A stretch of 64,000 bases of DNA. Source: Cyclospora cayetanensis. Lineage: Eukaryota > Apicomplexa > Conoidasida > Eucoccidiorida > Eimeriidae. Of the stretch, positions 23,517 through 35,916 are shown in pieces; position 1 is the first letter of the stretch, and the number at the start of each line of letters is the position of its first letter. Where the stretch lies: contig NW_020312111.1 in the NCBI RefSeq assembly GCF_002999335.1, positions 1 to 64,000 on the forward strand. The letters run 5' to 3'. Both the position numbers and the translations under genes were made by a program. The notes beneath the pieces are model-generated. The model saw only the letters and a program-made list of their open reading frames with translations. It ran no database searches and was not told the DNA's origin.

Positions 23517-23969
23517 ATGCAGTGGCGACCAGCTCGCTTCCCCTACAGGCGTGGCAGCAAAGAACGCATACAGACGGCTGTCTTTGCCTCCACAGAGCAC
23601 AAACAGCAGCAACAGTCCCGCCAACTGTTGGCTATAGCTGTCGCTGGCCCCTCGACTGCAGCAGACGCCCCCGCACAAACAGCAGCCGAAGCAGCAGCAG
23701 CAGCGCCTTCCGCTGCCTCCCTCCACGAGGAACATGTGGCTCTTCTAGAGGCACTACGGGGGCTGCTGGAGGAGGCCGACCGCCTCATTTGCTGCCAGTT
23801 CCCCTCCAATTCGTCCGCTGCTGCGGTTCGGGAGAAGCAGCATCAGCTGACGGATCGCTATCACGCGTTGAAACGGCAATTCAAGTCTCTCCAGGTGTCA
23901 GGACACCTCACAGGGCCGAGTGCTGAGGTCTTCGACGTGCTGGTCAGCTCCCGAAAAAATGCACAATAA
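23517..23969 (+). CDS. Small hypothetical protein with a helical, coiled-coil-like C-terminus
   Basis: An ORF of 150 codons from the first in-frame ATG (MQWRPARFPYRRGSK) to TAA. Residues 1-40 are Arg-rich, followed by an Ala/Gln stretch and a likely amphipathic helix (LLEALRGLLEEADRLICCQF, then REKQHQLTDRYHALKRQFKS). AATAAA overlaps the stop. The family was not recognised. A donor-like CAG|GTGTCA at 23895 is in phase with the acceptor at 24066, so this could instead be the first exon of the APC4-like gene, which otherwise lacks a visible start. CDS status is likely; gene limits are open. Confidence 0.5.
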   Translation: MQWRPARFPYRRGSKERIQTAVFASTEHKQQQQSRQLLAIAVAGPSTAADAPAQTAAEAAAAAPSAASLHEEHVALLEALRGLLEEADRLICCQFPSNSSAAAVREKQHQLTDRYHALKRQFKSLQVSGHLTGPSAEVFDVLVSSRKNAQ

Positions 23970-24066
23970 AGTAAATATAGAAAAGGTTTAAAAAAACTAT
24001 ACGCTGGAAAAATGCAATTTTTTTGTTTGGATTTTGGGGTTGCTTGTCTGGCTGCTGCTGCTGCAG

Positions 24067-27000
24067 GGTGATCCGAAGCTTCTCTGGCGGCAGAGCCTCC
24101 CCGACGAATGCAGCTGCGCGGCATTCGGCGAAAATGGGCGGCTCGATCCCCTCCCGCTGGCCATAGGCTTGCGCTGTGGTGGTTTGCTGCTGCTTGGAGG
24201 AAGCGACGGTAGGATGGTTGGCTGCAGAAGAATGCATGCACGCCTCAGCGGCTGCCGCGACGCCTTAGACAACGAAGACGCACTCAGTGCCTGGCCCTGC
24301 ACGGTCCTACAGGAGCAGCAGCAGCAGACACTTCTCAAGTCGGGAGATGATGCAGCAACATGGGTAGCAGATGCGCGCAAGGGAAAACGGCGGCAGCAAC
24401 AGCAACAGCTGCTCGCAGAGCAGCAAGAGCAAGAGCAGCAGCCGCAGCGAATACAACTTGCTGAGCAGGATCACTGCGCCTACGACATGCAGGGGAACAA
24501 CTTTCTGCTAAGCAACCAGGTGCTGCTGCAGCAACTGCAGCAGCAGCAGCAGCAAGAGTATCAGCTGCGGCTGCTCTTCTCAAGAGCGAAGGCACAAGAC
24601 ACCTGGATGCGGACGCTGCTGCAGAAGGTATGGCTAGATATGCTGCTGCAGCACACGCCGCAACAGCAGAATCCACCACCACCAGCAGTACCACCACCAG
24701 CAGCAGTACCACCACCACCAGCAGCAGTACCACCACCACCAGCAGCAGTGGTAACGCTGCAGTGGCTTAGCGTAGATCGTTTACTACTGGAAGGCAACGA
24801 TGTGCTTACTAGTGACTTGTTCGCCACAGCTTCTGCGCTGCGGCCAGAACCGTTGTATATATCTGCTGCAGCAGCCACTGCTGCAGCGCAAATTGCGAAT
24901 TCTGGAAGGAAAGACGATCACGGCAGTAGAGCATCTGTGATCCTTGAGCCACCTCATCTTGACAGCAAGCCCTCCTTTCAGTGCCTCCTCTCCGTTGACG
25001 CTGCTGGCTGCTGCTGCCTCTCTCTGAACGGGCTGCTACCGCTCCTTACACTGCAGCTGGATCAGCTGCTGCCAAGAGGTTCAACAGAAGTATCCCAGCC
25101 TCACGTCGCGCAGCCCTCTGTTTGCATGCAACCGCAGTTGCAGCAGCACAAAACGCTGCTGCATGCGGAGGCTTCCCCAGCGAAGCGAAGACGTCCATCA
25201 ACCCCACCCACACCGAGGGATGCCACGCAGCAGCAGCTGCTGCTGAGCAGCAGCAGCAGCTGCTGCCACAGCAGCAGCAGGAGCAAAGAACGCGAGAACG
25301 TCAGACTCAATAATGCCGCCACACCTCTAAGGCGTCTTTACCGCGACGCCCGAGATCCAGTGGGCAAACATGCAGCAGCAGCAAGAGCAGCAGCAGCAGC
25401 AAGAGCAGCAGCCACAACAACCACCAAGCAGTGTTGTGTTGCTGCTGCTGCTCACCACGAAGGAGAGAAATGTCTCGGATATCTGGCTGCCTCTGCCGGA
25501 TGTTCGCCGACGGCTTCAGGCTTGTTTGCATGCTTTTCTGAGGAGGCAGCAGGAGCAGCAGCAGCTGCTGCTGCTGCTGCAGCTGATTCCGTCGGTGCAG
25601 CGAAGCTGGAGCCTTCAACGGCTACAGTTCCGTTGCGATTGATGCTGCAGCAGCGGCAGTTGATAGTTCGAGCAGCCACCATGAGCAGCTCCTGTGACTC
25701 TCTCGCTGTACTTCTGATCAAAGCCTCTCCTGCTGCTGACGCTGCTGCAGCTGCTGCAGCTGCTGGTAAGAGCCTTTGTGCTTATCCTAGTCATCTTCAG
25801 GCGCTTTCGAATGCAGGAGGCGGCAGAAGATGCCTTGCGCGAAAGGAAAGCTCCCACACTTCTCCAGCCGCTGCAGCGGCTTTCAAAGCCAACACTGATA
25901 CAACCGCAACTGCCAAAGTGATATCACACCAGCCGTCGACGAGGCAGCAGCAACAGCTGCAGCAGGAAAATGGATTCCTGGCACTTGTCTCAATCCCATG
26001 GGTGTGTTCGTTTCCACGCACTCCGGCCTCTATGTATCTGTATACATTCAGATTCATACATACATGCACATCTGTACGTATATGCATCTCTATGTAAATA
26101 TATATATCTACATTCATATATCTTATCTACATGATGCAAGCCTATTTGTGGCCAATAGAAGCAAAAATCCAATATATACATACATACATATGCATATACA
26201 TGTATATGTGTATTTATGTACTTCAATTCATACCTGTATATACTTATATATCTTATCTACATGATGAAAACCTCCTTGTGGCCAATAGAAGCAAAAATCC
26301 AATATATACATACATATGTATGTATATGTATATGTATATGTGTATTTATGTACTTCAGTTCACACCTGTATATATTTATTTATATATCCTATCTACATGA
26401 TGAGAACCTCTTTGTGGCCAATAGAAGCAAAAATCCAATATATACATACATATGTATGTATATGTATATGTGTATTTATGTACTTCAGTTCACACCTGTA
26501 TATATTTATTTATATATCTTCTCTACATGATGAAAACCTCTTTCTGGCCAATAGAAGCAAAAATCGAATATATACATACATATGTATGTATATGTATATG
26601 TATATGTGTATTTATGTACTTCAGTTCACACCTGTATATATTTATTTATATGTCCTATCTACATGATGAGAACCTCTTTGTGGCCAATAAAAGCAAAAAT
26701 CGAATATGCACATACATATATATATATATATGTATATGTGTATTTATGTACTTCAATTCATACCTGTATATACTTATATATCTTCTCTACATGATGAAAA
26801 CCTCCTTGTGGCCAATAGAAGCAAAAATCGAATATATACATACATATGTATGTATATGTATATGTGCATTTATGTACTTCAATTCATACCTGTATATATT
26901 TATTTATATATTTTTATATGCATGATGAAAACCTCTTTGTGGCCAATAGAAGCAAAAATCCAATATATGCATACATAATGTATATGTGTATTTTTGTACT

Positions 27001-30000
27001 TCAGTTCACACCTGTATATATTTATTCATATATCTTATATGCATGCTGAAAACCTCTTTGTGGCCAATAGACGCAAAAATCCAATATATACATACATAAT
27101 GTATATGTGCATTTATGTACTTCAGTTCGCACCTGTATATATTTATTTATATATCCTATCTACATGATGAAAACCTCTTTGTGGCCAATAGAAGCAAAAA
27201 TCGAATATGCACATACATATGTATGTATATGTATATGTGTATTTATGTACTTCAATTCATACCTGTATATACTTATATATCTTCTCTACATGATGAAAAC
27301 CTCTTTGTGGCCAATAGAAGCAAAAATCCAATATATACATACATATGTTTGTATATGTATATGTGCATTTATGTACTTTCATTCACACCTGTATATATTT
27401 ATTTATATATCTTATATGCATGATGAAACCTCTTTGTGGCCGATAGAAGCAGCACAGGATCGCTGTGTCTGTGTTTCAGTTACCAGGACTGTTGCGGAAC
27501 GTTGCTGCTGCACTCCACCTGATGGAGGCAGCAGAAGCAGACACGAGCTTTGCGATTGCAGCACTGCAGCAGGCAAAGGGTGTGTGGGCAGCAGCAGCAG
27601 CAGCTGCTGCTGCTGCCGAATCGTCAGACTCCATGGAATCACCAAATGGAGACTGCTGTGAACCAGAGGTAGAGCATGCAGCTCCTGCTACTGCTGCTGC
27701 TCGTTTTTCATCATGCTCCCCCGCTTCAGCAGCAGACAAAGCAGCTTCAACTTTTCCTGGTATACCTGCCTCCTTGGCTTTCGTGGCATCGGCAGCTGTC
27801 TGCGCAGACAGCTGCCGCTCGTGCGTACAGCCGCAGAAGGCGACGCGCGCTCCGTCGCTGCAGCAAGAGCAGCAGCAGCAGCCGCCTTCTCCGCCGCAAG
27901 TGCAGCAGCATCACGAAAGCCTAACGACGTCCATCGGCAGCCTGCTGTTCAAGTAAGAGCTTCAGACGGCTGCATGCAGGAGAGGTCTTTGGCTTTCTTT
28001 TCTGTGTGCTGTGCGCTTCCTTCCTCTGATCTTTCTGCTTCTTTCGATGACGGCGGCGACAGCCGTCTCCGCATGCACTTGTGCGCTTTGGCTGCGAGCA
28101 GAAATGAAGATGGCGAAGCCTTTGTCTGCGGAGGATTTGTGGTGAGTTTGGGGCTGCATGCGCTGCGGGAAGGAACGAAGGAGGCGTGTGTGTGTCTCTC
28201 TCTCGCGCGCGTCTCGACTCTGGCGGCTTGAAGATTCGCAGCTTGCTTGCTTGCTTGCGCTGTTGCTCGCAGTCGGAGCAGCTCAGTGCGGCGAGTATGA
28301 TTTTGCAAGATTCGGTGCATGCAGCTACCTCGCGAGCGCAGCTGCTGGCAGCAGGCGCAGCAGCAGCGGCTGCTGCTGCAGCGGCTGCTCTTGCAGCCTC
28401 CTCGTCTGCCGGAGATGCTGCAGCAGCCGCTGCTGCTGCTGTCTTCCCCTCCCCCGCATCGGAGGAAGCTTCTGTCACAGCATGCAAAGGCACCAACCCT
28501 ATGACGGGGGATGCAGCAGCAAGCATGGCAGCGAAAGCAGCAGCTATCGGGAGAGACCTTCCAGCTGTCAGCGATGCCGCTTGTGAGTGTCTCTCTTTCT
28601 CTCTCTCTGTGTGTGTATGTTTTGCCCTTTCTTGGGCGTATGCCTTCTCTCCACGCCCAACTTCTGCGCCACGTCATTCTTATCTACTGCGGCTGCTGCT
28701 GTCGATGTTTGCTGCTGTCTGGATATATATATATGTATATATTTATGCTGATATCTGTATTAACATGCTGCTGTCTGTGTATATGTATATGCTGCTATCT
28801 GTATATATGTGTGTATGCTGATGTCTGGAAATATATATATATTATTTGCTACTGTCTGCGTAGATATATCATATGCTGCTGTTGATGTGTGCTGCTGTCT
28901 AGATATATATATATGCTGGTATCTGTATGTAAAAAAAACCTCCTGTATATATGTGTGTATGCTGATGTCTGGAAATATATATATATATTATTTGCTACTG
29001 TCTGCATAGATATATATGTATGCTGATGTCTGTATATATGTATATGCTGCTATCTGTATGTATATATTATATGCTAATGTCTGTATATATATATATATGC
29101 TGCTGTCTACATTTATGTTTTTTGCTGCTCTCTTCTCTGTACCCCTCTTTAGGGGTCGTGGCTACCGAGCTGCAGGCACTGGCAGCTCGAGCAAACGCAT
29201 TGGAGTCAGAAATTTCCCAAGTGCTCAGCAGCGGCAATCAGAAAGCCATAATGCAATTCGCAATTGAGACAGACGTTCTTAGACGGCATCGCAACAAAGT
29301 CAGCTGTTGCTGCTCCACCTCCGCCTGCTGTCGAGCTGCTTATTAAAGCCTCAAATCACCAGGGGAGATTTATCTGCAAAGGGTCGATCTCCTGCTGGCT
29401 GTTAAACAGCACGTCTGTTTCTTGCCTTCGCTCCTCCTTTTCCCTTCTCCTCATTTTCCTCCTTTTTCTCCTTCTCCTTTTTCTCCTTCTCTTTTCTCTC
29501 CTTTTTCTCCTTCTCTTTTCTCTCCTTTTTCTCCTTCTCCTCATTTTCCTCCTCCTCCTTTTTCTCCTTCTCCTCATTTTTCCCCTTTTTCTCCTCATTT
29601 TCCTCCTTCTCATATTCCTCCTTCTCATATTCCTCCTTCTCCTTTTCCCCTTTCCTGCTGCTGCACATGCTGCACACAGCATAAGGTGTCTGTACGTGTG
29701 TATGGGCTGTACAGGCAGCCCGCGAAACTGAGCTGCTGCTGCAACGCCTTGCGGCTGTGCGCGCAAGGATGCGACGCTTCCGGTATGTACACTGCGTGTA
29801 GCGCAGCCGCTATCGCCGGTGCATGCAGCACGAAGTGCTACTTGAGAGTTTTCTGTTTAAGGGTCGTTCGTGTGTTCGTTGTTGGCACTTGCTCAGACGG
29901 CAAATGAGCAGCGGCTTTCGCCACGATGCAAACGCAGACTCGATGGCTGTTGCACTGAAAATGCCTGGACTCTCCGCTGCCGCCCCTGCCCAGCTGATGC

Positions 30001-30749
30001 CAGCATCTGCTGCTGCTCTCGCCGATATAGCGGCTGCTGCAGGAGAGCAGGCGCAGCTGCAGCAACAGCCCCACAAGGCAGCGCATGCACTGCTGACCTG
30101 CCGCGAAATATCCTCCGGATTTGTAGTCTGGTGGATTGCAAGTGGAGAAGCAGCGGCAGCAGAAGCAGCAGCAGCAGCAAAAGCAGAAGCTGCAGCAAGA
30201 GGAGAGACGTTGTGCCATCGTCGTCCCCCAGCGTTTCTCTCGCGGTGCTGCATTTGGGATGCTGCTGCAGTCGCTGCTCCTGCATGCAGCAGCAGCGAGA
30301 CGGGTATTTCTGCAGTAATTAACACCTGGCAGTTGGCCTTTTCCCCTGAAAAAGGCACAAACAGTGGCTCAAGTTCTCCCGCTGAGGAGTGCGTCCTCAC
30401 CGCATCTTTTTCTGATGTTCATGACGTTGCTTCCCTAAGCGTCAAGGAGGTGTGTGTGGCAGCCGTATGCGGGGAAGATCCAGTTTTGCTGCTGCTGCAA
30501 CAGCAGCAGCAGCGGAAGCACGAGATACAGGCCTTTGTACGGAGGTTGCAGAGCTTCTCAGGCACGCAAAGACGCATTCCAAGAGATCTGCATCTCTCCA
30601 TCGAGCCTTTATCTGTACGTGTTTTCCCTCGCCTTCTTCTTGGCTTGTGCTTCTTGCAGTCTGCCTTTGCTTCAAGCTCCCGTGTTTACGGCTGCTGGTG
30701 CACCTTTCTTCTCTCTGGTTCTGGCTCGATTGCCTGTAATCCTCCATGA
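24067..30749 (+). CDS. APC4-like subunit of the anaphase-promoting complex (multi-exon, ends uncertain)
   Basis: APC4 is a scaffold of the APC/C ubiquitin ligase, with an N-terminal WD40 region and a helical APC4 domain. Exon 1 (24067-26001) codes WD40-like strands; FQCLLSVDAAGCCCLSLNGL matches the 'LLSGD.G...FSIFG.FPIG' signature of plant APC4. Exon 27480 onward starts LPGLLRNVAAALHLMEAAEA. Then come 28063-28141 (or from 27980), 28273-28582 (SEQLSAASMILQDSVHAA), 29153 to about 29274, 29715-29782 (ELLLQRLAAVRARMRRFR) and 29897-30614, the last with the C-terminal part. The final exon begins at 30660: the in-phase frame stops at 30749, but the next frame (APVFTAAGAPFFSLVLARLP, then VILHDL) looks more APC4-like and stops at 30978. 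The 27669-28141 joins are also uncertain. No start ATG is visible, so the ORF at 23517 may be its first exon. Family call moderate, exon details provisional. Confidence 0.55.
24667..24753 (+). repeat. In-frame 18-bp CCACCACCAGCAGCAGTA repeat
   Basis: About four copies of an 18-bp unit code a Pro/Ala/Val string (PPPPAAV) in exon 1 of the APC4-like gene, just upstream of the WD40-like strand VVTLQWLSVD. As 18 is divisible by three, copy-number change preserves the frame. Confidence 0.85.
26130..27450. repeat. ~130-bp satellite, about 11 copies, in an APC4-like intron
   Basis: A unit of 122-136 bp recurs, with the anchor GTGGCCAATAGAAGCAAAAA just after GATGAAAACCTCTTT at about 26132, 26264, 26400, 26530, 26665, 26791, 26923, 27045, 27168, 27292 and 27421. 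The rest of each unit is TATGTATATG-rich and includes CACACCTGTATATA. Some neighbours differ by only a few bases. It fills nearly the whole intron 26002-27479; the many ORFs through it are products of the repeat. Confidence 0.95.
28715..29110. repeat. ATATAT + GCTGCTGTCTG/GCTGATGTCTG repeat in an APC4-like intron
   Basis: Imperfect repeats of TATATATATATGCTGATGTCTG-type units, about 25-45 bp each, lie between the donor at 28583 and the acceptor at 29152. Confidence 0.85.
29425..29655. repeat. TTTTTCTCCTTCTCC polypyrimidine tract in an APC4-like intron
   Basis: About 230 bp of nearly pure pyrimidine lies between the exon near 29274 and the acceptor at 29714. It gives a spurious Lys/Glu/Arg ORF on the minus strand. 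It is the second such tract in the window (compare 20295-20522). Confidence 0.9.
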
Positions 30750-30978
30750 CCTTCGCTGTCTCTGTGCTGCGAGGAAGAGTGGGCTGTTTACCGCTAATCT
30801 CCTGCAAGTGTGCTGTCGCACCTCCTTGCGACATGTAGACCCTCCAGACGGCAGAAAGTGCAGCTGGGAGGCAGGGGGAATTCGTTGTTTTTTTCTATTC
30901 TTTGTACTCTTGCATTGTCTCAAAAAGAGCCGCCAGGCATGCGTTTGTGTCTGCTGCTGCAGAGAAAGGCCGCCCTGA

Positions 30979-33900
30979 CGTCTCGCGCACTGGGTCGGTT
31001 TTGTTTTGTTTTGCTAAAGGAGCCCACATGATGCTTGCTGCTTAATTGCTGGGTTGTTTTTTTGCGCTTTTGTGTCTTCTGCAACTCCCTGCCGCTACCC
31101 GTCGTTTCCATGAAGGAATAAAGCGTGAACTTAGCAGACAAAGGCCGGGAAAGTCTAGGAGGGAAGGCAGAGCCGGGGTGTACGTACAGCAGGGAAGGTG
31201 CAGTTTCACTCCTTGGTCGACTCGCCTAATTATTGAGCCTTCTTCGCCAGAGTGGGCAGCCACTCAAAGGCATGAGCAAAAGGGTGGGGAACTAGGCTGC
31301 GAATCGCGGCGTTGTAGGCCTTCGAGTGAAGGAAGTCTAGGGTTCAGGCAGACACCCACGATACCATCTAGAATAGCAGCATGCATCGTCATTGTGCTGC
31401 TGTCAACGCCAACCAGAGGCTCCCTGAGGGAGCAGCAGCAGCTTCAATTAGACTAGAGGCTGTTTGCAAGCTGGCAGGGAATGACACACGAATCTTCGCA
31501 CCCCTGCCTGCCAACGTGCGGCAGCATGAAGACACTGCTACGACTAAGCAGACAGGATGCAAGGAGTAGCAAAGCTGACATCAAAAACATAAATAAGGGA
31601 AGGCAATGCATAGAGAGCTTCTGAGGAGAGAAGCCTGGAGGAGCCTCTTTGCATGCACACTTTTCCTCGAACCACAAAGACAATAGATCAAACAGTCTAT
31701 CTACTGCGCCGATAAACATCGATTGCGAATAGGGCCGAGAAAGCAACGCGTCTGCTCTTGGCTGCGGAGGGCTCCAGGCACTGCCTGCGTGCTGCAGTTC
31801 CGCCGTTTTCTGGAAGACTTCGGAAGCGCCTCACAAGCAGCAGCCATTGCCTGCTTTCTCATTTGGACGGGGGTGCACACTTTCTAGTGTTTGAAGGAGT
31901 CTCGCAAGGCGTATACGGGCCATCTAAGCGGTACGAAGAACGCTAGGGCTGCCGCCACTGCATGCAGAAACAGCTGCGCTGCTGCCGATACAAGGATTTC
32001 CTCTCTCCCTTCTGCTGGTTCCTCTTGGATGGCGTGCCTGCCTCTGTGGATATGTGCGCTCGCTGCTGAGTGTACTTTGTTCGGGAGAGGGAGAGGCTCT
32101 CTCTCTCAATTTTGGCCAAGTGCATTGCATCTCGCGTGCACCACAGTCCGCAAGCTACAAAAACGTAGGGATCCACAGGCTCCGTGTCGGCACCTCAAAC
32201 TGCACTAGTCACATTTATAGCTCGGAACTGGTCAGGAAGTGACCAGTTGCCTTGGTTGTTCATCTACTTCAGCTGCTGCAGAGTGCCATTAGCTGGATAA
32301 AAGAGACGCAGGGTTGTGTGCATGTGTGCTAGATGCTAAGAGCAGCTACCTGTTTGGCATTTTTAAGGGGTGCAGTACCGTGCACTACTCCAGCCGTCCT
32401 CGCCTTCTTCTTGGGAAGTCGGAGGAACGCCGGAGGCGGAAAGAGGGTGCTTGCTTTGTTTGAGAGGGACACTCAATAGACTTGATCATGTGCGCATTGA
32501 GTCTGGAGTTGCGTGTCTCTCTACGGAACCCTTCGATAAAGCGCTCCCTAATTAGTTTGAGGCCAGCCGAGGCACTGGCTTAGACGCGCTGGAAGACTCA
32601 TACGTGGAGCCTGCTTGCTAGCGGCTGGTCACAATTGGGCACATCCGCGAACTCTTTATTGATGGTTACGCAGTTTTGTTTTCCCTCGACTTAAAGTTCA
32701 ATGAAATCCTCCAAGAAAGAATCGGGTTCAAAACAAGGAAGAGGGGGATGCGCGCTCAGAACTGCCTTCTCTTAGTGTGCTGCTGGGTTGCGCGCCGCAT
32801 CAAAGCTCTTGCACTCACCGTGCTGAGGCACCTTTTGTACTTTGCACGCCATATATGAAGTCGCCCGCGTCGAAAAGACCATTATGTGCCGTCGTCTAAC
32901 GTTTCTTTCATGACACCTATCTGCGTAGGGAGCAGCTATGGCCAGGTGCGTTCCTTCCACTAGGTCGCCTATGGCCTGCCTAGGATCATGTCATGGTGCA
33001 CGTTTTCAACATGATCGTCACGCACCATCCTTATCGGAAATACCTCCCTTTCCAGTAGCCCTCAACTCTCCTGGCCTCGCCAATCTTTGCATTCGGCTGC
33101 CCGATACAAAATCTGAGCCTTAAAGAGGGCGCTAAAAACCAGTCCTGGCAGCTTGCAATTCTCCGCCACCTCAGGTAACTGGTCCACTGTTACATCCAGT
33201 ATCAAGGAATGTAAATACTTCCTCACCAATAATGCCAACTTGTGCGACCTGCGTTGTATCTACTTCCAGCTATGGTTCGATCCCCTGTGCCTCCCCTCAC
33301 TGCGCCTCACCGTGCATGAAGACATGTCGTTTCCCTGGTTCGCTTCCTTTGCTTTCCAAGCAGCCTTCTTTCGCTGAGCTCACTCTTGTTGCTCAAGTTC
33401 TTCGGCTTTTGCACGCCTTTACAATTACAAATTATGTGACTCAATTTCCCTAAATAGCAGTAAGTGAGGTTTGGGGGACTGTCTGAGCTGCCTGGGAACG
33501 TGGGGTCACTCTGGCTCATTTGGCCGTCCACCTTTGACTGCAGAGTAGGAGTGCTGTCCTAAGCCCCACACCAATATAATTAAGATCCCGAATTGGCTGT
33601 CTTTCCGTAGTCTGAAGACGCAGGAAGTGCACTCATTTGCTCATGCAACATCGAGTAGTCCCCTATTTGCAGTAGCCCTACTGGTCGACTGATAACTCGC
33701 TGAGTGGCTGCCCAGCCTGCAGCTACTTCACATTGTACTTCGGTTGAACCCCAGCTGGACCACTGCTAAAGGACCCACTTGTCAACACTGTAACTTTCGC
33801 GCACCAAAAGCTTCATATTTATCGAGATACCAACTCCCTGATAGAGTGTCCTGCTTGTTTCTCGATGATCCCAAAGCATGCTGTTGACCTACTCTCCTCA

Positions 33901-35834
33901 TTAACAACCAATGAAGCAGCGGGCTTGTATAAAGGCGTCAACTGTAGTAGTGCCCGAAGCAGACGGCCTCCGGTACATGCGTAGAGCCACAATTAAAGTG
34001 CCTCTCCCTTCAATAAGCATGCTGCAAGGTGCCTTCGTTCCTTTGCTTTCCGAGGCACAAAGCGAGGAACATTTTCAATCGGCTGATAAAATCTTCCAGT
34101 GATTGCCCATCCTTAGAGTGACCGCCATACTTTATTGGACAGCATGGTCTCATCGACGTATTCGTTAAACTTTTTGGCTGGTACAATGTGGTTTTCTACC
34201 AGTTGTGAAGATACGCTGCGTTCACAGCAGCTCACATTCCTGCCTCTGCCGCCCCAACAGGCGCTGTGAGCCCTCCACTTCCATCACCAAAGGGGCTTTC
34301 CGCCCAGCCTGTTGCCAAAGGCAGGCAAGTTACTGAATCACAAAATGACTTGCTCAAAGCCGGACGGCTGTTGTAGGGAAACCTGAAATCCCACTGCAAT
34401 CACCGCTACTGGGTGAGCGGAGAGCAGTGGTATCGACCATGCGGTGCTAATAACTGTATCAGTTCATCTATGGTCTCCGTAGGAAGACAGTTCATCGCGG
34501 ATTAAGTGCACGCTTAATACCAAGTTAGTCAATGTTTCCAAGAAGAGCTTTCTCTTTCTCCTGAGTGCGCCTTCCGAGTTTCCTAGATGAGGGAGGAGGG
34601 ACAATTAGGGTGAGTGTTTCTGCACTCCCTTTGCGTTCCAACCATTCATAGCTAGCTGTAGCTAGCAACTGGGGCACACCCAAAAAAAGCATAGTCTAGC
34701 GACTTAACTGTCCTATACAAATCATAATAGATACGATCCGACCGAATAAATAGTTAATCATTTGCTAAGCTTGATATGACTAGTGTAGTAGAAAGCGTTT
34801 AAGTGTAGGTAGGCCCGCCACAAATAGACATTTTTGTCTTTCCTGCTATGCCAGCATCTTTGCTCCCCTTCTACCCAGGTGGTATAGTGTTGCGTCTGCA
34901 TGTTTCTTGCCTCTCGCCCTCAGAAGCATGAGCTTTCTAGGCGTCTCGACCCTTGTATATCCCTTTTCCTAGCAGCAGAATCGGAGGACTCGCTTCTGGT
35001 GTGGCGTATAGAGTTGTGCCTCTCTGTTACCTGGGTGTTCGTTGCTCCATCCTTCGTGCAGCTGCCCATGAACAAGGAGTTGATATATAACGCCATGAAA
35101 GGAAGCGTTAAATGACAACGGTCCCTGAAAGCGATGCCACATAAACGTACGAAAGAAGAGACAAGGGGATAAGGGCGCACTGAAATGTGTGCTCTAGGAT
35201 TCTAGGATTAGATCGGTCGTTAGGCAAGCCAAGAATTAGATAGGCCGACAACTGAAGTCAAATAAAGTCAATAGGGTCGTTCTTTGTAATTCTGTGTTCA
35301 TGTTCACTGCATATCTTCCAGTACAACCATCCGCCAGGAGAACGGCCGGGACTCTGGATGACAGTTCATGTTTTCCCGCCAGATTGTTAGGGCCGTACTC
35401 TACCTCACTTCATAAAACAAAATACACACGAGTAGCTGTGAATCTCACTTCGAAATTCGTCGAAACTCAATTGACGTCGTTTAAGCAGCTGCCTGTACAC
35501 CTCGCTCAAGGCAGCAACGCGGGTCCACAGAATTCAAGTATTTGTACCAACCTACTATGCCACTAGCTTCGTGTGAATGAGGGTGACGTTCTCAACGAGA
35601 TCATAAAGGAAGACTGTTTTTCTGACTTTTTGTGAAGTTTGCAAAGTCATGCGTAGTGCTGAGAGCTCGCAGACTACATTCCATTGGTGCCCACTAGGCT
35701 ATACTGCTCTAGCATCCCCTCACCTCTTGGAGCAATTACATTCATCTTGTTCATTTTGAAGGCAGAAGTTTTGCGAATTTATGAATGTTTTCCAAAATTT
35801 TAGGTCGATGCCTATCTGTTGGCGGCGGCATATC
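30979..35834. other. Gene-poor stretch, no supported gene
   Basis: About 4.9 kb with only short ORFs under 110 codons, without conserved motifs or convincing splice series. CAG/CTG runs almost vanish here compared with the left half. A copy of the 14-bp near-palindrome lies at 31177-31190 and another on the minus strand at 35488-35501. Short genes or non-coding RNAs cannot be excluded by eye. Confidence 0.6.
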
Positions 35835-35916
35835 GGCAACGTGGCCGAGTGGTTAAGGCGGTGCCCTGCTAAGGCATTGGGTTCTGCCCGCGTAGGTTCG
35901 AATCCTGCCGTTGTCG
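35835..35916 (+). tRNA. tRNA-Ser (anticodon GCT)
   Basis: The acceptor stem GGCAACG (35835-35841) pairs with CGTTGTC (35909-35915), with discriminator G at 35916. The D-arm contains GGCCGAGTGGTTAAGGC. The anticodon stem GTGCC/GGCAT holds loop CTGCTAA with GCT at 35868-35870, decoding AGC and AGT. A long variable arm, typical of class II tRNA-Ser, precedes the T-arm GTAGG-TTCGAAT-CCTGC. No intron and no encoded CCA. Internal A and B boxes are present, so Pol III transcription is expected. AGC is the codon produced by one frame of the CAG runs that are abundant in this genome. Confidence 0.95.

Noticed and set aside
23139..23735. 199-codon minus-strand ORF
   Set aside because: The overlapping plus-strand ORF has better helical composition and a natural ATG; the minus frame has a Cys/Gly-rich start typical of an antisense CAG region.
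26000..27420. Series of overlapping 90-150 codon ORFs resembling a repeat-containing protein
   Set aside because: They all arise from the ~130-bp satellite in an intron and shift frame between copies.
29402..29766. Lys/Glu/Arg-rich minus-strand ORF that looks like a coiled coil
   Set aside because: It is the complement of a polypyrimidine tract within an APC4-like intron.
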